From Fusobacteriota bacterium (GTDB lineage Bacteria > Fusobacteriota > Fusobacteriia > Fusobacteriales > Fusobacteriaceae), in contig QNYN01000175.1 in the NCBI GenBank assembly GCA_003973585.1, positions 1 to 6,174 on the forward strand: 6,174 bases of DNA, given 5' to 3'. A program made the translations under genes and the position numbers. Shown piece after piece: positions 1-6,057 of this stretch. A model generated the notes under the pieces. It worked only from the letters and a program-made list of their open reading frames with translations, did not search any database and had not been told where the DNA came from. Each line of letters opens with the position of its first letter. The first letter of the stretch is position 1.

Positions 1-264
1 GACAGTATCTGGCTAAAAGTTGGATTAAAGGCACTTCTTAGAATAGGATTTATGCCACTAGTAGCAGGACTGTCTTATGAATTTCAAAAATATAGTAGTC
101 AACATTTAGATAATCCTTTTTATAAAGCTATCGCAGTTCCAGGGCTTAGTTTACAAAAGATTACTACTAAAGAACCTGATTTAGAGCAATTAGAAGTTAG
201 TATGGTAGCTCTTAGGGTAGCTTTAGGTTTAGAAGTTGATAATGCAACAGAAGTTTTTGAGTAA
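1..264 (+). CDS. DUF1385 family membrane protein, 3' end only (YqhQ-like)
   Basis: The reading frame is open from base 1 to the TAA at 262-264, giving the last 87 residues of a protein whose start lies outside the window. The ATG at 52 is internal, because the frame continues upstream with coding-like sequence. The visible part begins with a hydrophobic stretch (about residues 5-25, containing LVAGLSYEFQKY). It continues with the motif PGLSLQKITTKEP and a helix with LEVSMVALRVAL. This arrangement of a last membrane helix, then PGL.LQ..TT.EP, then an amphipathic tail is what I know from the C-terminus of DUF1385 proteins such as Bacillus YqhQ. Their biochemical role is not established, so no function is given. 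The gene is followed 16 bp later by an intrinsic terminator and so ends its own transcription unit. Family recognition is from memory of the motif and is fairly secure. Confidence 0.8.
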   Translation, partial: DSIWLKVGLKALLRIGFMPLVAGLSYEFQKYSSQHLDNPFYKAIAVPGLSLQKITTKEPDLEQLEVSMVALRVALGLEVDNATEVFE

Positions 265-280
265 ATAATAGAAATTAACT

Positions 281-304
281 AAAGTGGGGAAATTCTCCAC
301 TTTT
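281..304 (+). terminator. Rho-independent terminator after the DUF1385 gene
   Basis: AAAGTGGGG (281-289) pairs with CTCCACTTT (295-303) through a 9-bp stem with one G-U pair (288/296), closing a five-base AAATT loop. The 3' arm runs into TTTT (301-304) and further T-rich sequence (CTTAATTT). It lies 16 bp after the stop codon of the upstream gene and before the trmFO promoter, so it separates two transcription units. Confidence 0.85.
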
Positions 305-321
305 CTTAATTTAAAAATAAC

Positions 322-350
322 TTTAAATAGTCCGATAAAATAGGTATAAT
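322..350 (+). promoter_or_regulatory. Promoter for the trmFO operon
   Basis: A perfect -10 hexamer TATAAT lies at 345-350, with TTTAAA at 322-327 as the -35 element (4 of 6 matches to TTGACA) and a 17-bp spacer. Transcription should begin near 357, giving a leader of about 58 nt before the trmFO ATG. The leader is nearly all A/T and I see no riboswitch-like or attenuator fold in it. The position just after the terminator at 281-304 supports the call. The start site itself is inferred. Confidence 0.7.
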
Positions 351-414
351 AATTAGAGTGTATATTAAAAAAATATGAAATTTATTAATAATAAAAAATA
401 AAAGGAGACTTTTC

Positions 415-1743
415 ATGAAAAATTTAGAAGAAGTAATAGTTATAGGTGGTGGACTTGCAGGATCAGAAGCTGCATATCAACTAGCCAAAAGAGGAATAAA
501 AGTAAAATTATATGAGATGAGACCAAAAAAAAATACCGATGTTCATTTAACAGATAAATTTGGAGAATTAGTATGTAGTAATTCTTTGGGGTCTAATTTA
601 TTATCAAATGCTTCAGGGCTTATGAAAGAAGAACTTCGTATGATGGGATCTTTACTTATAGAAATAGCTGATAAAACTCGTGTTCCAGCAGGTCAAGCGT
701 TAGCTGTAGGTAGGGAAGAATTTTCTAAATTAATAACTTCTACATTAGAAGAAACAGAAAATATAGAAATAATCAGAGAAGAAATAACTGAAATTCCAAA
801 AGATAAATATGTAATTGTAGCAGCAGGTCCACTTGCTTCTGACAGTATCTCAAAGGAAATATTAAAATTAACAAATGGGACAAATCTTTATTTTTATGAT
901 GCTGTAGCTCCTATTGTTACTTTAGAATCTATTAATCAAGATAAAGTTTATTACCAATCTAGATATGACAAAGGAGATGGAGAATATATAAATTGTGGGA
1001 TGACTCGTGAAGAATATGAAAACTTCTATAGAGAACTTATAAATGCTGAAAGAATTCCTTTAAAAACTTTTGAAGAAGAAAAGGTTTTTGAAGCATGCAT
1101 GCCTGTTGAAAAAATAGCAAGTCGTGGTGAAAAAACATTATTATTTGGGCCATTAAAACCAAAGGGGTTGACTAATCCACATAAAGAAGAAAAAGATTAT
1201 GCTGTAGTTCAATTAAGACAAGATGATAAAGATGGTAACCTTTATAATTTAGTAGGATTTCAAACGAATCTTAAATGGGGAGAGCAAAAAAGAGTTTTCC
1301 AAATGATTCCAGGGTTAGAAAATGCTGAATTTATAAGATACGGTGTTATGCATAGAAATACATTTATAGATTCAACAAAATTACTTAATAAAAGTTTAAA
1401 TTTAAAGACTAATGAAAAGATTTTCTTTGCTGGTCAAATTACTGGTGGAGAAGGGTATGTAACAGCTATCGCAACTGGAATGATGGCAGCAATTAATCTT
1501 TTTCATCATATGATAGGTGAACCTGAATTTATATTAGAAGATCTTACTTCTACAGGGGCTATAATCAATTATATTACTGAAGAAGGTAAAAAAGAATTTC
1601 AACCAATGGGACCAAATTTTGGAATTGTTAGAAAGTTAGAAGGGCCGAGGATTAAAGATAAAAGAGCTAGAAATACAGCTTTAGGAGAAAGATCAGTAGA
1701 ATATATGAAAACTAAAATTAAAGAAATCAAAGAATTAAACTAA
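415..1743 (+). CDS. trmFO: TrmFO: folate/FAD-dependent tRNA (uracil-54-C5)-methyltransferase
   Basis: This cytoplasmic flavoenzyme forms m5U54 in the T-loop of tRNA, using methylene-tetrahydrofolate as carbon donor and FADH2 as reductant, unlike SAM-dependent TrmA. The 442-residue length is normal. The N-terminal Rossmann motif VIGGGLAGSEAAYQLA lies at about residues 9-24. The family cysteines are visible in ELVCSNSLGSN (Cys54) and FEACMPVEKIASRG (Cys228), which I align with the catalytic pair of the Bacillus enzyme (about C53 and C226). The C-terminal FAD/GidA-like motif FFAGQITGGEGYVTA is at 337-351, and NFGIV plus RA.N near the end are also family-like. The ATG is preceded by AAAGGAGA (401-408) at good spacing. 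It is the first gene of the unit starting at the promoter at 322-350, and 71 bp separate it from xerC. The related GidA/MnmG is excluded by length and by the two cysteine motifs. Confidence 0.97.
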   Translation: MKNLEEVIVIGGGLAGSEAAYQLAKRGIKVKLYEMRPKKNTDVHLTDKFGELVCSNSLGSNLLSNASGLMKEELRMMGSLLIEIADKTRVPAGQALAVGREEFSKLITSTLEETENIEIIREEITEIPKDKYVIVAAGPLASDSISKEILKLTNGTNLYFYDAVAPIVTLESINQDKVYYQSRYDKGDGEYINCGMTREEYENFYRELINAERIPLKTFEEEKVFEACMPVEKIASRGEKTLLFGPLKPKGLTNPHKEEKDYAVVQLRQDDKDGNLYNLVGFQTNLKWGEQKRVFQMIPGLENAEFIRYGVMHRNTFIDSTKLLNKSLNLKTNEKIFFAGQITGGEGYVTAIATGMMAAINLFHHMIGEPEFILEDLTSTGAIINYITEEGKKEFQPMGPNFGIVRKLEGPRIKDKRARNTALGERSVEYMKTKIKEIKELN

Positions 1744-1802
1744 TTTATAAATTTATATTATACTCAAAGCAAATTTTTAATTTTGTTTCTAGGACAAAAA
1801 TA

Positions 1803-1817
1803 GGGGGAGTTTAATTG
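1803..1817 (+). promoter_or_regulatory. Shine-Dalgarno and TTG start of xerC
   Basis: GGGGGAG (1803-1809) lies 5 nt before TTG (1815-1817). The codon directly upstream in frame is TAA (1812-1814), and the first in-frame ATG comes only at codon 41, inside the conserved N-terminal domain. TTG is therefore the only reasonable start. Confidence 0.85.
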
Positions 1818-2675
1818 GAAAAATTAGTTAAAGAATTTATTTATTATGAAAAATTTGGACAACAAAAAAGTGAAAGTACCATAAGATCATACAAAAAAGA
1901 TTTAGAACAATTTTTAGAATTTATAATTGGACACGAAATGTTAGAAAATATAGATGAGATTGAAGAATTAAATATCCGTGGATTTATTTTATACCTTGGA
2001 AGTATAGATATTACTAAAAGATCTATAAGTAGAAAATTATCTTCCCTTAGAACTTTTTTTAAGTATTTAAAGGAAAAAGATATAGTTAAAAAAAATCCAA
2101 TAATCCTTTTAAATAATCCAACATTTAAAACTAAATTTCCAGTACTTCTAACAAAAGATGAAATTGATTCTCTAAGAGATGTAATTGATACCTCTAAAAC
2201 TAACGGAATTAGGGATCGTCTTATTATAGAATTATTGTATTCTAGTGGGATTAGAGCTAATGAACTTTTATCTCTTGGGGAAAAAGTTATAGATATAGAA
2301 GAACGAGAGATAAATATTGTAGGAAATAGCTACCGAACAGTATTTTTTAGTAAAGTAGCTAAAAAATATTTAGAAGAATATTTAGAAGCTAAAAAAATAA
2401 AATATAAAGACAAATATAATCCTGATATTATCTTTGTTAATGGTAGTGGAACACGACTAAGTGACAGATCTCTTCGTAGAATAATAGATCGATATGCTGA
2501 AAAAGCAAAATTAAAAAAAGAAATTAGCCCCCATACATTTAGACATACATTTGGAGTGTATATGCTAGAGAAAGGAATGAATATTCATTATTTACAGGAA
2601 TTAATGGGACACTCTAGTTTGGAAAGCACAAGGGTCTATGAAGAACATATGATTGTAAGGAGGAGTAAAAATTGA
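1815..2675 (+). CDS. xerC: Divergent XerC/XerD-like tyrosine recombinase
   Basis: Tyrosine site-specific recombinase (286 aa) of the kind that resolves chromosome dimers at dif. The N-terminal SAM-like DNA-binding domain covers about residues 1-90 (STIRSYKKDLEQFL, then SISRKLSSLRTFFKYL). The catalytic domain covers about 110-280. Visible active-site residues are Arg147 in SSGIRANELLSL, His240 and Arg243 in ISPHTFRHTF, His266 in LMGHSSLEST and the nucleophile Tyr275 in TRVYEEH. Two departures from XerC/XerD stand out. The beta-hairpin that normally reads GKG.K.R..P is here VGNSYRTVFFS (169-179) and lacks the catalytic lysine. Only 11 residues follow Tyr275, where E. coli XerD has about 19. The start is TTG with a good ribosome site. 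The gene sits between trmFO and hslV, the place of codV in Bacillus, which supports a dif recombinase over a phage integrase. Whether it works as XerC alone, with a partner, or is catalytically impaired cannot be read from sequence. Confidence 0.88.
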   Translation: MEKLVKEFIYYEKFGQQKSESTIRSYKKDLEQFLEFIIGHEMLENIDEIEELNIRGFILYLGSIDITKRSISRKLSSLRTFFKYLKEKDIVKKNPIILLNNPTFKTKFPVLLTKDEIDSLRDVIDTSKTNGIRDRLIIELLYSSGIRANELLSLGEKVIDIEEREINIVGNSYRTVFFSKVAKKYLEEYLEAKKIKYKDKYNPDIIFVNGSGTRLSDRSLRRIIDRYAEKAKLKKEISPHTFRHTFGVYMLEKGMNIHYLQELMGHSSLESTRVYEEHMIVRRSKN

Positions 2676-2680
2676 AAATG
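2657..2680 (+). promoter_or_regulatory. Shine-Dalgarno inside xerC that selects the hslV TTG start
   Basis: AAGGAGGAG (2657-2665) lies within the last codons of xerC. The spacing from GGAGG (2659-2663) is 8 nt to TTG (2672) but 14 nt to the next in-frame candidate, ATG (2678). The TTG also forms a TTGA stop-start overlap with the xerC TGA (2673-2675), which favours TTG and suggests translational coupling. Confidence 0.7.
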
Positions 2681-3205
2681 AGATCAACAACAATATTAGC
2701 TGTTAAAGATGGTGAAAAAGTTGCTATTGCTGGAGATGGGCAAGTAACTTTTGGAGAAACAGTTTTTAAAAATAAAGCTATAAAGATTAGAAAATTTTAT
2801 GATGATACTATACTAGCAGGATTTGCAGGTGCTGCAGCTGATGCCTTTGCATTATTTGATAAATTTGAATCTAAATTAGATGAATTTGGTGGAAATTTAA
2901 AAAAAGCTTCTGTTGAATTAGCTAAAGAATGGAGATCCGATAAAGCTCTGAGAGAATTAGATGCTATGTTAGTAGTAGCAGATAAAAAAAATCTTTTAAT
3001 ATTATCAGGTACTGGAGATGTTTTAGAAACCGATGATAATATTGCAGCTATTGGGTCTGGTGGGATTTATGCTTATTCAGCTGCTAAAGCTTTAAAAAGA
3101 CATACTAAGTTAGAACCTCATGAAATTGTAAAAGAAAGTTTACAAATAGCAGGAGAAATTTGTATTTACACAAATACAAATATAAGTGTAGAAAAATTAT
3201 ATTAA
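2672..3205 (+). CDS. hslV: HslV (ClpQ): threonine peptidase subunit of the HslUV protease
   Basis: Proteolytic subunit of the cytoplasmic HslVU protease, a double hexamer related to proteasome beta subunits that degrades proteins unfolded by the HslU ATPase. The 177-residue length is normal. The catalytic N-terminal threonine should be Thr6 in STTILAV, aligned with Thr1 of mature E. coli HslV. Asp22 in GDGQVTFG, Lys38 in AIKIRK and Ser129 in IGSGG fall at the expected D17, K33 and S124 positions (offset of 5). Other family blocks are ILAGFAGAAADAFALF (47-62), VELAKEWRSDK and GEICIYTN. Five residues (MKMRS) precede the threonine if TTG is used, or three if ATG 2678 is used. They must be removed to expose the active residue, as in HslV proteins with short propeptides. 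The start overlaps the xerC stop by 4 bp, and cmk follows after 12 bp. The partner hslU, normally the next gene, is absent from this window. Confidence 0.96.
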   Translation: MKMRSTTILAVKDGEKVAIAGDGQVTFGETVFKNKAIKIRKFYDDTILAGFAGAAADAFALFDKFESKLDEFGGNLKKASVELAKEWRSDKALRELDAMLVVADKKNLLILSGTGDVLETDDNIAAIGSGGIYAYSAAKALKRHTKLEPHEIVKESLQIAGEICIYTNTNISVEKLY

Positions 3206-3217
3206 GGGAGTGAAATT

Positions 3218-3871
3218 ATGGGATTTATAGTAGCAGTAGATGGACCAGCTGGATCTGGAAAAAGTACTATTTCAAAAATAGTTGCAAATAAATTTAATTT
3301 AACATATTTAGATACAGGAGCTATGTATAGGATGATAGCTTTTAAATCATTAAAAGATAATATTGACTTAGATAATATTAATGAAGTAATTAATCTACTT
3401 GATAAAGTAGAATTAGATATGAAAGATGGAAAATTCTTTGTAGATGGTCAAGATGTAAGTTTAGATATAAGAACTCCTGAAGTAACTTCTATAGTTTCAA
3501 AAGTAGCAGCTATAAAAGAAGTTAGAGAAAAATTAGTTGATTTACAGAGAAAAATCTCTCAAGGAAAAGATGTTATTTTAGATGGAAGAGATATTGGAAC
3601 TGTAGTTTTTACAAATGCTGATTTAAAAATATTTTTAGTAGCTAGTCCTGAAGAGAGAGCTAAAAGAAGAGTTTTAGACTTTAAAAATAAAGGTATTGAA
3701 GAAAGTTTTGAAGATGTTTTAAATGAAATCATAAGACGAGATGAATATGATTCAAACAGAAAAGAATCGCCACTAAAAAAAGCTGAAGATGCAGTAGAAA
3801 TTGATACAAGTTTTATGGATATAAATGAAGTTGTTGAAGCTATCTCAGAATTAGTAAAAGCTAGGAAATAA
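3218..3871 (+). CDS. cmk: Cytidylate kinase (CMP/dCMP kinase)
   Basis: Soluble NMP kinase that phosphorylates CMP and dCMP with ATP, recycling cytidine nucleotides for RNA, DNA and CDP/CMP-linked metabolism. The P-loop is GPAGSGKST (9-17). LDTGAMYR (31-38) and DIRTPEVT (83-90) are the CMP-binding blocks typical of bacterial Cmk. DGRDIGT (122-128) carries the conserved Arg/Asp pair, and RRDEYDSNR.ESP (173-185) is the lid and C-terminal signature. The 217-residue length is typical. The ATG follows GGGAG (3206-3210) by 7 nt, 12 bp after hslV, and the next gene begins 2 bp after its stop, so it is embedded in the operon. In many bacteria cmk precedes rpsA, but here it does not. Its product's own link to LPS is indirect: CMP released from CMP-Kdo by KdtA, encoded two genes later, is a Cmk substrate. 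Co-regulation for that reason is speculation. Confidence 0.96.
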   Translation: MGFIVAVDGPAGSGKSTISKIVANKFNLTYLDTGAMYRMIAFKSLKDNIDLDNINEVINLLDKVELDMKDGKFFVDGQDVSLDIRTPEVTSIVSKVAAIKEVREKLVDLQRKISQGKDVILDGRDIGTVVFTNADLKIFLVASPEERAKRRVLDFKNKGIEESFEDVLNEIIRRDEYDSNRKESPLKKAEDAVEIDTSFMDINEVVEAISELVKARK

Positions 3872-3873
3872 AG

Positions 3874-4731
3874 ATGAAAAAGAATAGCTCTAAATTTAAA
3901 GGGTATCTATTGGTATTTTCTTCTACTATGTTTTTTTATGTTATGACTTTATTTGTAAAATTAATAACTAAAGAAGGAAATATCCCTAGTACTGAAATTA
4001 CCTTTGTAAGGTTTTTAATAGGGTTTTTCATGGTAAACCTTGGAATGATGAAAACAGGTTATAAAATAAAAATAGTAAATAAACTTGCTGTATTATCTAG
4101 GGGATTTTTTACTGCTCTAGCTATCCTTTTATTTTTTATAGTAATACAATATTCTACAACAACAAAAGCAAATATTTATAATTTAACTTATCCTATATTT
4201 GTAACGATATTTGCTCCTTTTTTATTAAAAGATGAAAATTGGTCTATAAAGGGAATTATAGGAGTAGGAGTGGCTTTTATAGGGATAATTTTAATATCAG
4301 GATTCGGTTTTGAAAAAGTAGATTGGGTTGATGGATTAGGATTAATTATGGGAATGGTTGCAGCTCTAGGGATAATTGCTCTTAGAAAAGCAAGGGTTAC
4401 AGATAATTCTAATACTATTTTATTTTATTTAATGGTTATAGGTATGATTATGACTGCTATTCCCTTTGGATTTCAATTTAAAATTCCTTCTACTAAAGAA
4501 ATATTACTTTTATTAGGAATGGGTATTTTTTCTTATCTAGGACAATATACTCTAACTCATGGATTTAAATATGTAAAAGCTATTGAAGGAAGTTTAATTT
4601 CTTCTAGTAGAATATTTATAGCTTCTATTTTTGGAATAATATTTTTAGGTGAACCATTTAGTATCGAAGTCTTAGGTGGAGGATTATTTATATTTTTAGG
4701 AATCGTTCTAGTAAGTCAAAAAAAATCATAA
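3874..4731 (+). CDS. EamA/DMT-family inner-membrane transporter
   Basis: Predicted inner-membrane protein of 285 aa with about ten hydrophobic helices (roughly 10-30, 40-58, 74-92, 98-117, 126-144, 153-171, 181-200, 209-228, 237-258 and 264-281). They form two similar halves, the layout of EamA (drug/metabolite transporter superfamily) proteins. Family-like features are FVRFLIGF after helix 1, KANIYNLTYPIF in helix 4, and the ends of the repeats at LKDE (118-121) and FLGEPFS (257-263). Substrates in this family range over metabolites, drugs and lipid-linked sugars, and none can be assigned from sequence. The start ATG is only 2 bp after the cmk stop, with a weak AGGAAA (3863-3868) overlapping the end of cmk, so expression probably depends on coupling to cmk translation. 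A gap of 30-45 bp separates it from kdtA. A role in envelope assembly is possible from that neighbour, but unproven. Confidence 0.9.
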   Translation: MKKNSSKFKGYLLVFSSTMFFYVMTLFVKLITKEGNIPSTEITFVRFLIGFFMVNLGMMKTGYKIKIVNKLAVLSRGFFTALAILLFFIVIQYSTTTKANIYNLTYPIFVTIFAPFLLKDENWSIKGIIGVGVAFIGIILISGFGFEKVDWVDGLGLIMGMVAALGIIALRKARVTDNSNTILFYLMVIGMIMTAIPFGFQFKIPSTKEILLLLGMGIFSYLGQYTLTHGFKYVKAIEGSLISSSRIFIASIFGIIFLGEPFSIEVLGGGLFIFLGIVLVSQKKS

Positions 4732-4761
4732 ATCAATTATTTTTATTAACTTTTTTAAATA

Positions 4762-6009
4762 GTGGGGGTGAAACAAATTTTATATAATATACTAAGAATT
4801 TTATTATATATTCCCCTTGGGATAGCTATAATATTTTCTTCTAAATTAAGAAATTTTATAAGAAAAAGGGTATTTCAAAAGGTAGATATCAAGGATAAAC
4901 CGAATACAATTTGGATTCATTGTGCATCTGTTGGAGAAGTAAATTTAGCAGAACCTATAATAAATAAATTTATAGATGAAACTTCTAATTTGATATTATT
5001 AACTATGATGACAGATACAGGTAGAGCTACAGCTGAAAAAAAATATTCTACAAATAAAAGGGTTAAATTATTATTTTTTCCAATAGATGATTATTTTGCA
5101 ATAAAAAAAATATTAAATAAAATCACTCTAAAAAAATTAATATTAATAGAAACTGAAATCTGGCCAAATTTAATAAGAATGTGTGCTAAAAAATCAAAAG
5201 TAGCCATGATAAATGGTCGAATTTCAGATAGAAGTATTAATTCTTATAAAAAAGCCAAATTTTTACTGAAACAATTATTTAAAAATATCGATGTTTTTAT
5301 CATGCAAACAGCACAAGATAAAGATAGGATTATTTCTTTAGGAGCTCGTGCTAATAAAGTATTTAATTTTGGAAATTTAAAATTTAATATAGAATTACCT
5401 ACTTATAAAAAAAGTGAATTAGAAGAATTAAAGACTAAATTAGAAGTTGGAAATAGAAAAATATTTGTAGCTGGAAGTACTAGAGGTGGAGAAGAAGAAC
5501 ATATCTTAAAAGCCTTTGATAAGCTAAAGAATACATTATTAATTTTAGTCCCACGACACATTGAAAGAACTGACGATATATGTGAACGATTATTAGAAGG
5601 GAAATATAAGTATTCTAAATGGACTGAGTTAGAAGAAAAATCTCCTTTAGAAAGCTCTGTTATTATTGTAGATAAAATAGGGGAACTTCGTAAATTATAT
5701 GCTATCTGTGATAATGCTTTTGTAGGAGGAACTTTAGTTGATATAGGAGGTCATAGTCTTTTAGAACCTCTATTTTATAGAAAAATTCCTATTTTTGGTC
5801 CTTATATACAAAATGTAAGGGAAATTGCAAAAGAAATTATAGCTAGAAAAATCGGTATTCAAGTACAAAATACTGAAGAATTATTAGGATTAATTAAAAA
5901 TGGAAAATTTGTATTAGAAAATGAAAATAATATAAAAAAAGAAATTGATAGTTTTTTTGAAGCTAATGGCAATGTAGTAGAATTAACATTTGAAAAATTA
6001 AAAAATTAA
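4762..6009 (+). CDS. waaA: KdtA/WaaA: 3-deoxy-D-manno-octulosonic acid (Kdo) transferase
   Basis: Membrane-anchored GT-B glycosyltransferase (family GT30) that moves Kdo from CMP-Kdo onto the lipid A precursor at the cytoplasmic face of the inner membrane, the first step of LPS core assembly. Numbered from GTG 4762, residues about 6-26 form the N-terminal anchor helix. IWIHCASVGEVNLAEP (50-65) carries the presumed catalytic base Glu59. ETEIWPN (130-136) and GNLKF (204-208) follow. The C-terminal domain has GSTRGGEEE (238-246), PRHIER (264-269), the CMP-Kdo-binding block VGGTLVDIGGHSLLEP (321-336, with SL where NP is usual) and FGPYIQN (345-351). The 415-residue length is normal. The coordinates given use the first conventional start codon. 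The ribosome site suggests the true start is ATT 4777, removing five residues and leaving an N-terminus LYNILRILLYIPL typical of the family. It is the last gene of the operon. The number of Kdo units it adds cannot be predicted. Confidence 0.95.
   Translation: MGVKQILYNILRILLYIPLGIAIIFSSKLRNFIRKRVFQKVDIKDKPNTIWIHCASVGEVNLAEPIINKFIDETSNLILLTMMTDTGRATAEKKYSTNKRVKLLFFPIDDYFAIKKILNKITLKKLILIETEIWPNLIRMCAKKSKVAMINGRISDRSINSYKKAKFLLKQLFKNIDVFIMQTAQDKDRIISLGARANKVFNFGNLKFNIELPTYKKSELEELKTKLEVGNRKIFVAGSTRGGEEEHILKAFDKLKNTLLILVPRHIERTDDICERLLEGKYKYSKWTELEEKSPLESSVIIVDKIGELRKLYAICDNAFVGGTLVDIGGHSLLEPLFYRKIPIFGPYIQNVREIAKEIIARKIGIQVQNTEELLGLIKNGKFVLENENNIKKEIDSFFEANGNVVELTFEKLKN
4764..4779 (+). promoter_or_regulatory. 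Shine-Dalgarno of kdtA, pointing to an ATT start
   Basis: GGGGGTGA (4764-4771) matches the extended consensus GGAGGTGA with a single G-U wobble. The in-frame GTG codons at 4762 and 4768 overlap it and so cannot be served by it. The in-frame ATT at 4777-4779 lies 8 nt after the GGGGG core, the same spacing as the hslV site. No purine-rich site is visible upstream of GTG 4762, where the sequence is T-rich. An in-frame TAA at 4756-4758 limits the choices. Confidence 0.6.
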
Positions 6010-6028
6010 TGAATAGCCGTTCAAAAAA

Positions 6029-6057
6029 TTGACATAGGATAGAAACTTTAGTATACT
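6029..6057 (+). promoter_or_regulatory. Near-consensus promoter for the right-end gene
   Basis: A perfect -35 TTGACA (6029-6034), a 17-bp spacer and TATACT (6052-6057, 5 of 6) lie 19 bp after the kdtA stop and in front of the gene starting at 6091. Transcription should begin near 6064, giving a leader of about 27 nt with an AGGAGG ribosome site at 6081-6086. This is the strongest promoter match in the window. Confidence 0.85.

Noticed and set aside
52..264. A separate 70-residue protein starting at ATG 52.
   Set aside because: The frame is open to base 1 with coding-like, family-consistent sequence, and no ribosome site precedes this ATG. It is the tail of a longer gene.
1..850. The ten bases GACAGTATCT occur at 1-10 and again at 841-850.
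   Set aside because: Both lie in coding sequence (Asp-Ser-Ile), the flanks differ, and no longer repeat surrounds them. It is most likely coincidence.
1746..1764. TATAAATTTATA palindrome and TATACT hexamer after trmFO, a possible xerC promoter.
   Set aside because: No acceptable -35 element lies 16-18 bp upstream (TTAAAC at best), and such A/T strings are common by chance in this DNA.
1767..1788. Stem AAGCAAA / TTTGTTT with an A/T-rich loop between trmFO and xerC, a possible terminator.
   Set aside because: Only seven pairs, mostly A-T with one G-U, and the following sequence is CTAGGAC rather than a T run. It is too weak to call.
1815..2675. The tyrosine recombinase as a sign of a prophage or integrated element.
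   Set aside because: It lies in the conserved trmFO-xerC-hslV context within a housekeeping operon. No tRNA target, attachment repeats or phage genes are visible.
4720..4757. A-run at the end of the EamA gene and T-runs before kdtA as a hairpin terminator.
   Set aside because: Any stem would be purely A-T with a long loop. No GC-containing stem is present.
4783..4788. TATAAT just inside kdtA.
   Set aside because: The position 17 bp upstream (4760-4765, TAGTGG) has no resemblance to a -35 element, and the hexamer lies within the coding sequence after the ribosome site.
6010..6023. Short inverted repeat TGAA / TTCA after the kdtA stop.
   Set aside because: Four to five base pairs are too few for a terminator, and it merges into the -35 region of the next promoter.
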